A stretch of DNA of 64,000 nucleotides, taken from assembly GCA_044226045.1 (NCBI GenBank), contig JBGAHR010000011.1:40082-104081 (forward strand). The letters run 5' to 3'. The DNA is from Endoryza sp044226045 (GTDB lineage: Bacteria > Bacteroidota > Bacteroidia > Chitinophagales > Chitinophagaceae). Of this stretch, positions 56,375 through 64,000 are shown piece by piece. The notes below the pieces were generated by a model. It made no database searches and was not told the origin of the DNA. It was given only the letters and a program-made list of their open reading frames with translations. Positions within the stretch are counted from its first letter, which is position 1. Each line of letters opens with the position of its first letter. The position numbers and the translations under genes were made by a program.

Positions 56375-56572
56375 TTAAGAATCTTTCTTCTTGGAAACTT
56401 TTGCATGATGCTTGGCATGTTTGGCATGCGAAGCGGTATCTTTCTTTACATCAGTTTTAGGGGCCTGAACTTTTGCTTCTTTCTTGGGTTTCTCTTTTTG
56501 AGGAGTTGTTTGTGCTGCCACAACGCCAGTCAGGGCAACTGCAACAACCATTGTCAATAATAACTTTTTCAT
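56375..56572 (-). CDS. Tiny secreted Lys/His-rich protein
   Basis: This 65-aa protein has a clear signal peptide (MKKLLLTMVVAVALTGVVAA) followed by a mature part of about 45 residues made almost only of Lys, His, Ala, Pro, Thr and Gln. There are no hydrophobic core residues and it is probably disordered. It is divergent from the two-component operon, with the TTAAC array in the shared gap. It may be a target of that regulator and could bind metals or anionic surfaces through its HAKHAKHHAK stretch. Function is not known. Confidence 0.72.
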   Translation of the reverse strand: MKKLLLTMVVAVALTGVVAAQTTPQKEKPKKEAKVQAPKTDVKKDTASHAKHAKHHAKVSKKKDS

Positions 56573-56648
56573 GATCTAACTTTTGGATTATTAATAGAGA
56601 ATGTGAAACTATCATTCCCGCTCCTATCCAAAAACTTTCACAGCCTGC

Positions 56649-56718
56649 TTAACCGCCGTTTAACGTTCCCTAACTGCCTTAACATGCGCCCGTTAACATA
56701 TGTTAACAAGTGATTAAC
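56649..56718. promoter_or_regulatory. Phased array of TTAAC half-sites
   Basis: Seven (T/C)TAAC pentamers start at 56649, 56660, 56670, 56679, 56693, 56703 and 56714, spaced 9-14 and mostly 10-11 bp, one helical turn. Two are inside the 16-bp palindrome GTTAACATATGTTAAC (56692-56707). Direct repeats at this spacing are typical of OmpR-family regulators binding as tandem dimers. The downstream operon encodes one. Confidence 0.65.
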
Positions 56719-56765
56719 CTCGCAACTCTCGGTTATTGATCGGCTGATCTCAACTTTGCAGTACA

Positions 56766-58031
56766 ATGCGTTCGAAAACTCTTAGATGGATTGTGCTCAG
56801 CTCGGCATTTGTGATGTCAGTCATTGTATTGATTCAATTGTACTGGCTGAACATGGTCTATTCGTTTGAACAGCAGAAGTTCAATGTAAACGTGGTAAAA
56901 AGTATCAGGGGGCTTTTTGAAGATGTGGAGCTGACATCAAACCCTGTTTTCAATCTGCAAACGCTCATTGAACATCCAAAAGAAAATTACTTCGTGTTCA
57001 AAGTAGATACGCTTGCGCCGGTAGATACTATTACCTACTATCTGAAACTCGAATTGGAAGATTTCGATGTACTTACCGATGCCTACCTGGGAATTCATCA
57101 AAACGGTCAGTCGTCTTATTCCTCTGTTCACTATCTTCCAACGGTTGCATCGAATTTCTCCCCTGAGTCGAATTATGACATGACTCATTTCAACAAGCCA
57201 TACACCTACCTCGCCATCTATTTCCCGCATCGAAGGCATTACGTGCTTTCGCAGATGCTATTCTGGTTTGTGAGCGCGGGCGCTTTGATCGTCGTGCTGA
57301 TTGCGCTGGCGATAAGCCTGTTCTATTTCTATCGGGAAAAATTTTTGTCAGAAACACAGAAAGACTTCGTCAACAACTTCACGCATGAATTCAAAACACC
57401 CCTGGCCGTGATGAAGATCGCCTCGGATGTTTTGATAAAAGAAGATATCATTCAAAAACCGGAGCGACTTAAAAACTATACAAAGATCATTCAACAACAG
57501 ACCGACCATCTTCAACAGCAGGTAGAACGACTGTTAAAGACAGCCAATAGTGAAGAAAAGCAACTGCCCCTCGATAGAAAACCGGTTTCGTTGCAAACGC
57601 TCGTATTGCAGGCGGTTAAAAAAATCCAACCCCTGATAGATGAGAAAAAGGCCGTGGTTGATTATGACTGGACCGGCGATGAGATTATCTGTAACCTGGA
57701 TGAATCACACCTGGAACTGGCGCTGATCAACCTGCTGGAAAACGCATTAAAATATTCCACACAGCCCTTTATCAGGATCAGGGTTGGCCGGGAAATGGAA
57801 GAGGTTTTCATCGAGATCAAAGACAATGGAATTGGTATAGAAAAAAAATATCTCACAAAAATTTTCAGGAAGTTTTACCGGGTGCCTACCGGAAATATTC
57901 ACGATGTGAAAGGTTTTGGACTCGGGCTGGATTTTGTGAAGCGGGTTGTCGATGCCCATAAAGGAAGAATACTGGTACAAAGCGAGCCCGGTATCGGAAC
58001 CACCTTTAAAATCCTGTTACCCCTATCCTGA
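56766..58031 (+). CDS. Membrane sensor histidine kinase (HisKA type)
   Basis: This 421-aa protein has two membrane segments (about residues 10-30 and 160-190) flanking a periplasmic sensor region of about 130 residues with no named domain. The kinase core is complete: H-box FTHEFKTPLAVMKIASDVL, N-box LALINLLENALKYST, then VFIEIKDNGIGIEKKY and KGFGLGLDFVK. It overlaps nothing and is followed after 16 bp by its response regulator. The signal is unknown. Confidence 0.93.
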   Translation: MRSKTLRWIVLSSAFVMSVIVLIQLYWLNMVYSFEQQKFNVNVVKSIRGLFEDVELTSNPVFNLQTLIEHPKENYFVFKVDTLAPVDTITYYLKLELEDFDVLTDAYLGIHQNGQSSYSSVHYLPTVASNFSPESNYDMTHFNKPYTYLAIYFPHRRHYVLSQMLFWFVSAGALIVVLIALAISLFYFYREKFLSETQKDFVNNFTHEFKTPLAVMKIASDVLIKEDIIQKPERLKNYTKIIQQQTDHLQQQVERLLKTANSEEKQLPLDRKPVSLQTLVLQAVKKIQPLIDEKKAVVDYDWTGDEIICNLDESHLELALINLLENALKYSTQPFIRIRVGREMEEVFIEIKDNGIGIEKKYLTKIFRKFYRVPTGNIHDVKGFGLGLDFVKRVVDAHKGRILVQSEPGIGTTFKILLPLS

Positions 58032-58047
58032 TCAAAAATTGAAAAAC

Positions 58048-58752
58048 ATGAAAAAAGCAAGAGTGCTCCTCGCAGAAGATGATGCTCAACTCGGATTCGT
58101 TATTAAAGATAACCTGGAAGATGCCGGTTATGAAGTGGTGCTTTGTTCAGACGGGCAGGATGCCATTGACCGCTACCGGAAAAATGAATTTGACATCTGC
58201 TTATTGGATGTGATGATGCCTAATAAAGACGGCTTTACCGTGGCTAAAAAAATCCGCCAGCAAAGCGACCAGGTACCGATCCTGTTTCTCACGGCCAAAT
58301 CCATGCAGGAAGACAAAATAAAAGGATTCAGTACGGGTGGTGATGACTATATCACCAAACCCTTTAGTATGAAAGAGCTCCAGTTGCGCATGGAAGTATT
58401 TCTTCGCCGGACAAAAAAGCTCCATTCTGAAAACCTGATTGGCTACCGGATAGGAAAGCTCGAATTTTCATACACTGATCTGAAGCTATCGACTCCGGAA
58501 ACAGTACAGAGCTTAACGCAACGCGAAGCAGATCTTCTTCGATTCCTCTGTGAACATCCCAACCGGGTGATCAAAAGAGAAGAAGTGCTGACAGAAGTAT
58601 GGGGTAAAGACGATTACTTCCTGGGAAGAAGTATGGATGTATTCATCGCCAAGCTCCGAAAACATTTTAAAAGCGATCCGTCAATTGTTTTGGAAACCAT
58701 ACATGGCATCGGCTTTCGATTCACCACCGATATTGAAAGGATGGGAGAATAG
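58048..58752 (+). CDS. OmpR-family response regulator
   Basis: The ATG at 58048 gives 234 aa (MKKARVLLAEDDAQLGFVI). An in-frame start at 57946 lies inside the kinase gene and adds no receiver sequence. The receiver has the acidic pair at EDD and phospho-acceptor Asp in CLLDVMMPNKDG, Thr in LFLTAKS and Lys in ITKPFSM. The C-terminal winged helix has LTQREADLLRFLCEHPNRVI and SMDVFIAKLRKHF. Partner of the upstream kinase; the phased TTAAC array before the operon suggests autoregulation. Confidence 0.95.
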   Translation: MKKARVLLAEDDAQLGFVIKDNLEDAGYEVVLCSDGQDAIDRYRKNEFDICLLDVMMPNKDGFTVAKKIRQQSDQVPILFLTAKSMQEDKIKGFSTGGDDYITKPFSMKELQLRMEVFLRRTKKLHSENLIGYRIGKLEFSYTDLKLSTPETVQSLTQREADLLRFLCEHPNRVIKREEVLTEVWGKDDYFLGRSMDVFIAKLRKHFKSDPSIVLETIHGIGFRFTTDIERMGE

Positions 58753-58808
58753 CGTAACATTGTAGAATCCTATCTGCGAGGAAGCCCGTAAGAGGCCGGA
58801 GAAGAATA

Positions 58809-59153
58809 CTAGACGGCAAAAGAGGAACCGCAGCCGCAGGTTTTGGAAGCATTGGGGTTTTTGAAAACAAAACCTCTTGCATTCAATCCGTCCTGCCAGT
58901 CGATCTCCATGCCCATCAGGTAGATACCGTGCGATTTGTTCATGATAAAGGGAAGGCCGTCTACTTCATACATCTCATCGGCATCCTCTTTTTTATCGAA
59001 ACCCAGTACATAAGAAAGTCCGGAACATCCGCCTCCCTTCACCCCTACCCGTAAGAATTGTGTAGTGTCGAACCCTTCTTCATTCATGAGCCTGTTGATC
59101 TCCTGAACCGCCTGTGGGGTAAAACTAACCGGTGCAATGACTGTTGTTTCCAT
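58809..59153 (-). CDS. A-type iron-sulfur carrier (HesB/IscA/ErpA family)
   Basis: This 114-aa protein matches the family along its length: ISFTP-like VSFTPQAVQEINRLM, then LRVGVKGGGCSGLSYVLGFD, and the C-terminal CGCGSSF. The three conserved Cys (in GGCSG and CGCG) bind a [2Fe-2S] or [4Fe-4S] cluster that is passed to target enzymes. It is monocistronic and convergent with the response regulator. No suf genes are in the window. Confidence 0.95.
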   Translation of the reverse strand: METTVIAPVSFTPQAVQEINRLMNEEGFDTTQFLRVGVKGGGCSGLSYVLGFDKKEDADEMYEVDGLPFIMNKSHGIYLMGMEIDWQDGLNARGFVFKNPNASKTCGCGSSFAV

Positions 59154-59272
59154 ATTATTTTATTAACAGGCAAAAATACATACAATGAGCGGGTTGTTCA
59201 AGCGTTTATTCGCTTGCAGGCTTCTTTTAACACTGAAATTTCGAAATTCGAAAATGCTTCCAGTCAATTGAA

Positions 59273-59305
59273 TTTCTGCAAACTACCACCCATTTACTAA
59301 TTTTG
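59273..59305 (+). promoter_or_regulatory. Promoter of the 181-aa membrane protein gene
   Basis: TAATTTTG (59298-59305) is a perfect -7 box, with TTTCTG at roughly -33 distance. A 12-bp palindrome AATTTCGAAATT lies at 59237-59248 upstream and may be an operator. Confidence 0.5.
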
Positions 59306-59321
59306 AGCTAAACCCGGATTC

Positions 59322-59867
59322 ATGGAATTAAGTGTTCCTCAATTGTTGATTCAGATCGGCATCGCAGGCGCCCTTGGCGGAACCCTGACCTACCTGTTGA
59401 TAAAACAAAGAAAAGAAGCCCGTAAATCACAACAGGTAACCGCTAAAAAAGCACCCGCCGAACAGCCACCACAGGCAACTACCCCATTGCAGTTGCAGGC
59501 TTACGAACGCCTGATCCTGTTAACCGAGCGAATTGCCTTGCCCAACCTTGTCAACAGGCTGAATCAACCTGGCCTCGGGCTGAAGGATATGCAGGCTATT
59601 TTGACCCAGAATATCCGCCAGGAATTCGATTATAATATTACCCAGCAGATCTATGTTTCTCCCGAAGCATGGGAAGCGGTTCGCAATCTGAAGGACCAAA
59701 ATCTGCTGATCGTAAACCAGGTCGCTTCTTTCATGCCGGCGGAAGCCAGCGGAACAGAACTTTGTAAAGCCATCCTGGAAATGCTGATGCAGTCTCCCAA
59801 GGCCTCCCTGCATGGAGTTGTGAGTGAGGTGCTCGCTTACGAGGCAAAGAAACTGATGCAGAAATAA
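59322..59867 (+). CDS. N-terminally anchored membrane protein of unknown function
   Basis: This 181-aa protein has one N-terminal membrane segment (about residues 8-27, IQIGIAGALGGTLTYLLIKQ). A short Lys/Gln linker follows, then a helical cytoplasmic domain with YERLILLTERIALPNLVNRL and ILTQNIRQEFDYNITQQIYV. Similar proteins without assigned function occur widely in Bacteroidetes. It is 57 bp upstream of the mutase gene and may be co-transcribed with it. No catalytic motif seen. Confidence 0.8.
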   Translation: MELSVPQLLIQIGIAGALGGTLTYLLIKQRKEARKSQQVTAKKAPAEQPPQATTPLQLQAYERLILLTERIALPNLVNRLNQPGLGLKDMQAILTQNIRQEFDYNITQQIYVSPEAWEAVRNLKDQNLLIVNQVASFMPAEASGTELCKAILEMLMQSPKASLHGVVSEVLAYEAKKLMQK

Positions 59868-59924
59868 ATAGCCCTTTCTGCCCTATTCGCTCTACCTTCG
59901 TCCTCCTTCCAATACGATTGATCG

Positions 59925-61481
59925 ATGGCCGAAAAAAAGATTATTACCGACAGCGGGATCGAGATTTCCCCCCTATATTCATCATTACCCGAACATTTTA
60001 ACCTGGAAGCCCCGGGAGCATTTCCTTTTACCCGTGGCGTTCAACCCGACATGTACAGGGGTAAGCTCTGGACCATGCGACAATATGCCGGGTTCAGTAC
60101 TGCAGAAGAAAGTAATAAAAGGTATCATTACCTGCTCCAGCAGGGAGTGATGGGTCTCAGCGTGGCCTTTGACCTGCCGACTCAAATCGGCTACGATAGC
60201 GATCACGCGCTTTCGGAAGGTGAAGTGGGAAAAGTGGGAGTGGCGATTGACAGCATAGAAGATATGCGAACGCTTTTTAAAGGCATCCGCCTGGAAGACG
60301 TCAGTACGTCCATGACCATCAATGCCACCGGGTTTATTTTGCTGGCTTTCTATGTTGCCCTGGCCAAAGAGCAGGGAGCTGACCTGAAGAAAATATCAGG
60401 TACCATTCAAAACGACATTCTGAAAGAATACGCGGCCCGTGGCACCTATATCTATCCCCCAAAACCGTCGATGCGAATCATTACGGATATTTTCGAGTGG
60501 TGTTCAACGGAGCTTCCAAAATGGAATACTATTTCGATTTCCGGTTATCATATCCGGGAAGCGGGAAGTACCGCCGTGCAGGAAATTGCATTTACCCTGA
60601 GCAATGGAAAAGCCTATGTACAGGCTGCCCTGGAAAAAGGCCTCGATATAAATGTCTTTGGTAAACGGCTTTCCTTCTTTTTCAATGCCCATAACAATCT
60701 GTTCGAAGAGATCGCCAAATTCAGGGCCGCCAGAAGAATGTGGGCAAAAATGATGAAAGACCTCGGCGCAACAGATCCAAAGGCTATGATGCTCCGGTTT
60801 CATACCCAAACCGGCGGAAGCACCCTCACGGCGCAACAACCGCTTAATAATATCTCAAGGGTAACCATCCAAACGCTGGGAGCTGTCCTGGGAGGAACAC
60901 AAAGCCTTCATACGAATGGGTATGATGAAGCCCTGAGCCTGCCGACGGAAGAAGCGGCAAGGATTGCACTCAGAACACAGCAGATCGTCGCTTTTGAAAG
61001 CGGCGCTGCCGACACGGTAGATCCATTGGCGGGAAGCTATTATGTAGAGTCCCTGACCAACGAAGTGGAACAGGAAGCCTGGAAACTGATCGAGGCAATC
61101 GATGCCATGGGAGGTAGTGTGTCTGCCATAGAGCAGGGCTATATCCAGGATGAGATTGCCCGGAGCGCATACGAATACCAGCAAAAGATCGAATCCGGAG
61201 AAAAGATCATTGTGGGACAGAATAAATTCCAGGTGAAAGAGGAAGAAAATATACCCCTGCTCAAAGTAGATGATCATATCAGAACTGAACAAATCAGCCG
61301 TCTGCAATCGCTGAAACGGAATCGGGATAATGCCAAAGTAGACCAATGTCTGCAGGTGCTCAACGACCGCGCGGTTAGCGGAGAAAACATCATGCCCGCT
61401 GTCATCGAAGCGGTGGAGAACAAAGTTACACTTGGTGAAATTTCAGACGAACTGCGAGGGGTTTTCGGAGAATATCGATAA
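59925..61481 (+). CDS. Methylmalonyl-CoA mutase family, large (catalytic) subunit without B12 domain
   Basis: This 518-aa protein is the TIM-barrel half of a B12-dependent acyl-CoA mutase. It has FTRGVQPDMYRGKLWTMRQY, VAFDLPTQIGYDSDH, QNDILKEYAARGTYIYPPKP, SISGYHIREAGSTAVQE and MLRFHTQTGGSTLTAQQP. It ends before any DxHxxG cobalamin-binding domain, so a separate small subunit is required; none is in the window. This split arrangement is common for large subunits in Bacteroidetes. Substrate could be methylmalonyl-, ethylmalonyl- or another branched acyl-CoA. Confidence 0.92.
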   Translation: MAEKKIITDSGIEISPLYSSLPEHFNLEAPGAFPFTRGVQPDMYRGKLWTMRQYAGFSTAEESNKRYHYLLQQGVMGLSVAFDLPTQIGYDSDHALSEGEVGKVGVAIDSIEDMRTLFKGIRLEDVSTSMTINATGFILLAFYVALAKEQGADLKKISGTIQNDILKEYAARGTYIYPPKPSMRIITDIFEWCSTELPKWNTISISGYHIREAGSTAVQEIAFTLSNGKAYVQAALEKGLDINVFGKRLSFFFNAHNNLFEEIAKFRAARRMWAKMMKDLGATDPKAMMLRFHTQTGGSTLTAQQPLNNISRVTIQTLGAVLGGTQSLHTNGYDEALSLPTEEAARIALRTQQIVAFESGAADTVDPLAGSYYVESLTNEVEQEAWKLIEAIDAMGGSVSAIEQGYIQDEIARSAYEYQQKIESGEKIIVGQNKFQVKEEENIPLLKVDDHIRTEQISRLQSLKRNRDNAKVDQCLQVLNDRAVSGENIMPAVIEAVENKVTLGEISDELRGVFGEYR

Positions 61482-61506
61482 CACCCATGACACATAAAAG
61501 CTTTCT

Positions 61507-62070
61507 ATGTTGACAGCGACTACTGTTTCCGAGACAGCAGAGTTGGAGCAAATACTGGTCTTGCAATCGCTCAATCTGAAACAACATATTACTACTGAAG
61601 AGAAACAAAGCGAAGGTTTTCTGACCATGAGCTTCAACCTGCCGATGTTGCAGGCCATGCATGAACTAGCCCCAAGCGTCATAGTTAAAAATGATAATAA
61701 TAAAGTAGTTGCATACGCTATTTCATTTTTAAAAGAAGGTATTGCATTCTATCCCCAAATAGAACCATTGCTAAATCATCTCGAACAGACCGAATGGAGA
61801 GGCAGGCCACTGACAGCCTCAAACTACTATATTATGGGGCAGATCTGCGTAGCAAAAGAAGTGAGAGGAAAAGGCGTTTTCAAAATGCTTTATCACAAAC
61901 ACCGCGAAACTTTCTCCAAACGCTTTGATTGTATAGTTACGGAAATCGCCAACAGCAATCACCGGTCTTTACGGGCACATCTGAGAACCGGTTTCGAAAT
62001 CATTTCGAACCATAGCGATCATATCGACGATTGGAATGTGGTCGCCTGGGGTTGGGACGATCCTACCTGA
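61507..62070 (+). CDS. GNAT-family N-acetyltransferase
   Basis: This 187-aa protein shows a GNAT fold with the acetyl-CoA loop in ICVAKEVRGKGVFKMLYHKH and a late strand-helix with EIANSNHRSLRAHLRTGFEI. Acceptor unknown. It starts 25 bp after the mutase stop, so may be co-transcribed. Its 3' end overlaps the converging secreted-protein gene by 8 bp, so no terminator separates them. Confidence 0.88.
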   Translation: MLTATTVSETAELEQILVLQSLNLKQHITTEEKQSEGFLTMSFNLPMLQAMHELAPSVIVKNDNNKVVAYAISFLKEGIAFYPQIEPLLNHLEQTEWRGRPLTASNYYIMGQICVAKEVRGKGVFKMLYHKHRETFSKRFDCIVTEIANSNHRSLRAHLRTGFEIISNHSDHIDDWNVVAWGWDDPT

Positions 62071-63157
62071 CAAAACTCCTGGTTACCCCATCCATATTGA
62101 TGAAATAAAGGCCGTGGGCCATAAAAGGCAATGAAACGCCGATGGTTTGCTGACCACCCACGAGGTTCAACTGCCCCCGATCAACCACTCTTCCCGAGGA
62201 ACTGGAAATGATATAACTCACCTGCCTGCCCGCATCGGCATTGATCAGCAGGTTAAGCTGATCACCGGAAACTGCTATTGTTTGGAGTTGTATTTGGTGT
62301 TTTATTTTATTAGAAATAAATATCGTATTTGTATATATAATCAATTGATTAGCGTCAATCAATTTTACCCTGAAATAAGTTTGAGCTCCTTTCTGTATGG
62401 CGAATTGATAGTCTTTGACAATTGCAGCCGCCTGCTCTTTCCATGACTTGATTTCGGTAAAATCCCTGCCGTTGGCAGAACCCTCAAGAATGACTGCGCT
62501 TCCAGCTTCCAGTCCCAACACGCGCCAGTTGAACCTCAGCATTCCGCCATCCTCGAGGGCGGTCAGTTTCGAAAAATGCGCCGGCAACAGGGCCGTTGCG
62601 CCCTGGACGCTGATATTGTCAATAACCATCCGGCTTGTTCCCCCGCCCGGGATCGTGGCATTATACCCATATACACGAAAGGTCAAAGTGCCGGCAATAT
62701 GAATAAATGCCGGGATGCTAACGGTATAGTTTGCGTAATTGTGTGTCATTGAACCTGTTGCAAGGTCAGCACTAAATCCGTCCAGGCTGGATCGGAGCGC
62801 CCAGGAAAGCGGCCCGGCACCGGCCGGACTACCTGTATTACTGCGCCGAAGCCTCAACACTACACTGGAGAGGTTTAGCTCGTAGCCTGACAGGGGTGTT
62901 AGCGAAAATTCAATATAAGAGTTGGTATTTAAAGATCCGGTGGGCCATCCATTTTGGCCATACCATTCGGTACCCCCGTTAAAGGAAGTGCTTCCAATTC
63001 CGGAGCCGGCAGATACATTGCCGACCGTATTCAATGGAGTGCCTGTACCAGCCAGGGTGTTATTTAATGTCCAGTTTCCAACGTTCTGGGCTTTCAGAAC
63101 AGTGGTAAACACCTGAGTAAGAATCAGTAAAATAATATGTCTTAACCTGAATTTCAA
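62063..63157 (-). CDS. Secreted protein with T9SS-type C-terminal sorting domain
   Basis: This 364-aa protein has a signal peptide (MKFRLRHIILLILTQVFTTV). A beta-sandwich follows (about residues 25-190, with VGNWTLNNTLAGTG and MVIDNISVQG). A second Ig-like region is next, and a C-terminal domain of about 75 residues ends GLYFINMDGVTRSFVR, the usual type A sorting pattern of the Bacteroidetes type IX secretion system. It is likely exported to the surface. The beta-sandwich may bind carbohydrate; no catalytic residues were identified. Confidence 0.82.
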   Translation of the reverse strand: MKFRLRHIILLILTQVFTTVLKAQNVGNWTLNNTLAGTGTPLNTVGNVSAGSGIGSTSFNGGTEWYGQNGWPTGSLNTNSYIEFSLTPLSGYELNLSSVVLRLRRSNTGSPAGAGPLSWALRSSLDGFSADLATGSMTHNYANYTVSIPAFIHIAGTLTFRVYGYNATIPGGGTSRMVIDNISVQGATALLPAHFSKLTALEDGGMLRFNWRVLGLEAGSAVILEGSANGRDFTEIKSWKEQAAAIVKDYQFAIQKGAQTYFRVKLIDANQLIIYTNTIFISNKIKHQIQLQTIAVSGDQLNLLINADAGRQVSYIISSSSGRVVDRGQLNLVGGQQTIGVSLPFMAHGLYFINMDGVTRSFVR

Positions 63158-63277
63158 AACTCAATTCTATTTGATTTTGAGAACAATATGAAAATCAATG
63201 CAAATTAAATTGTATCCACGTGGAACACTTTTACACAATCTTTCCACTTAAATCGGTAACTCCCTGATTCTCCACCA

Positions 63278-63565
63278 CTACACAGAGAAAGCCTGGTTAA
63301 GAAACAGGTTTTCCCGCACCACGGAAAGGATGTACTGGCCCTTGCCGAGACTGCCGGTCATCAATTCCAGGGTATTGTTCCCTGCCTTGAACTCTACAAA
63401 GCGACGAATGATAATTTGGTGCGTGGGGGTGGCAACCGAAACCAGGAACACACCAGTGGAATTGGCCAGATTTATCCCTGCTTTCAGGCTGTTTTGAGAA
63501 ATACTGACCTGGTGTATACTTGCGACCGATGTTTGCATAGGTTTTGGATAATTGGATGGCATCAA
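63278..63565 (-). CDS. Short T9SS sorting-domain-like protein or fragment
   Basis: This 95-aa frame has no signal peptide and resembles a bare type A sorting domain: IHQVSISQNSLKAGINLANS, then a GNNTLELMTGSLGKGQYILS block. It sits just upstream of the T9SS cargo gene, on the same strand. It is most likely a fragment of a former cargo protein or a free-standing small domain. The start is uncertain (MMPSNYPKP). Confidence 0.5.
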   Translation of the reverse strand: MMPSNYPKPMQTSVASIHQVSISQNSLKAGINLANSTGVFLVSVATPTHQIIIRRFVEFKAGNNTLELMTGSLGKGQYILSVVRENLFLNQAFSV

Positions 63566-63670
63566 AACGACTAAGATGATACCCTTAGTATTTTCTGGGA
63601 AATATTCTAATCCAAAACCAGGGTTATCCTACATGAAATTATTCAAAAGGCTACGAACCAATGCGATTAC

Positions 63671-63733
63671 GGATGGCGGATGACGGATGACGGATGGCGG
63701 ATGACGGATGACGGATGGCGGATGACGGATGAC
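63671..63733. repeat. Three perfect 21-bp tandem repeats
   Basis: GGATGGCGGATGACGGATGAC occurs three times without a mismatch and is itself built of 7-bp units (GGATGGC, GGATGAC, GGATGAC), giving nine units. Perfect copies suggest recent slippage. Confidence 0.95.
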
Positions 63734-63782
63734 GGATTGAAAACGATTTGCCAATATGTTAACTGCACTCGCTCCCGCTCGG

Positions 63783-63910
63783 CCTTTCCCTTTCCGTTTC
63801 CCTTTCCCTTTCCCTTTCCCTTTCCGCTCTCGCTCTCGCTCCCGCTCCATTCAGCCTTTCCCTTTCTGTTTCCGTTTCTCTTTCTGTTTCTCTTTCTCTT
63901 TCTCTGTTTT
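63783..63910. repeat. Pyrimidine-rich tract with CCCTTT repeats
   Basis: About 120 bases almost free of purines on the plus strand, built of CCCTTT-, CGCTCT- and TTTCTC-type units. Such tracts can form triplex DNA and vary in length by slippage. Confidence 0.85.
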
Positions 63911-63956
63911 CATTCAATCAACTGAATTCAATAAATTCAGCATTCAAACCACCTGT

Positions 63957-64000
63957 ATGAAAAGGATCTTTTTAGTATTGTTTATCGCGGTTTCAGGTAC
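63957..64000 (+). CDS. Start of a secreted protein gene (truncated by window)
   Basis: ATG at 63957 opens MKRIFLVLFIAVSG, a signal-peptide start, and runs off the window. The product cannot be identified. Its promoter would lie in or just after the pyrimidine tract. Confidence 0.55.
   Translation, partial: MKRIFLVLFIAVSG

Larger units (their letters stand above)
63566..63956. other. Intergenic region with simple repeats
   Basis: 391 bases holding a 21-bp tandem repeat and a long pyrimidine-rich tract. Frames through it encode only low-complexity runs and are not genes. Confidence 0.75.

Noticed and set aside
57946..58047. 34-residue extension of the response regulator
   Set aside because: Overlaps the kinase gene and is not part of a receiver domain.
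63629..63925. Low-complexity frames on both strands over the repeats
   Set aside because: They encode only Arg/Glu/Lys/Gly or Phe/Pro runs dictated by simple repeats.

Overview
The window looks like a Bacteroidetes chromosome segment, probably from a Chitinophagaceae-type member. Five things point that way. Promoters match the Bacteroidetes consensus (TTTG or TTG, about 20 nt, TAnnTTTG) upstream of several genes. Gene starts have A-rich leaders rather than Shine-Dalgarno sequences. There is a fused SecDF. There are T9SS-type C-terminal sorting domains. There is a stand-alone large subunit of the methylmalonyl-CoA mutase family.

Layout. 1-3308 holds housekeeping genes (partial lipB, an RluA-type pseudouridine synthase), an ArsR/SRPBCC pair with a clear operator-promoter, and a LuxR-type regulator. 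3539-37522 is one co-oriented run of 21 genes (about 34 kb) encoding an extracellular-type contractile injection system (eCIS), driven by a good promoter at 3539-3569. It contains a DUF4255/Pvc16-like terminator, one sheath, two tube proteins, DUF5908, a LysM-type hub protein, a VgrG-like spike, PAAR, gp25, two very large baseplate-J-type proteins, a tape measure and an AAA+ ATPase. Between tape measure and ATPase lies a cargo island. It has a 2256-aa protein with two DUF4157 (eCIS core) domains and a C-terminal GH-E-like nuclease, an overlapping ankyrin-repeat gene that could be its immunity protein, a ParA ATPase, and a second DUF4157 protein fused to an L,D-transpeptidase domain. Two cysteine-rich coiled-coil proteins sit where related clusters carry extra sheath genes. 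No tail-fibre gene was recognised.

37.6-48.9 kb carries a GapN-like dehydrogenase, DUF2200, an S41 peptidase, a flippase-like membrane protein, a secreted Asp-box/CARDB protein with a neighbour sharing its C-terminal domain, and a PAS histidine kinase. 48.9-51.1 kb is an AT-rich gene desert. It holds five copies of a structured repeat of about 95 bp with a period near 150 bp; two more copies lie at 41.4 and 46.8 kb. It ends at a tRNA-Lys.

51.3-64 kb is mostly housekeeping: SDR oxidoreductase, SAM hydrolase-like protein, SecDF, a two-component system preceded by a phased array of TTAAC half-sites and divergent from a tiny secreted Lys/His-rich protein, an A-type Fe-S carrier, the mutase subunit, a GNAT, T9SS-sorted proteins, and simple repeats at the right edge. 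The least described items are the eCIS cargo island, the cysteine-rich pair, the module array inside the 2117-aa baseplate protein, and the 150-bp repeat family.
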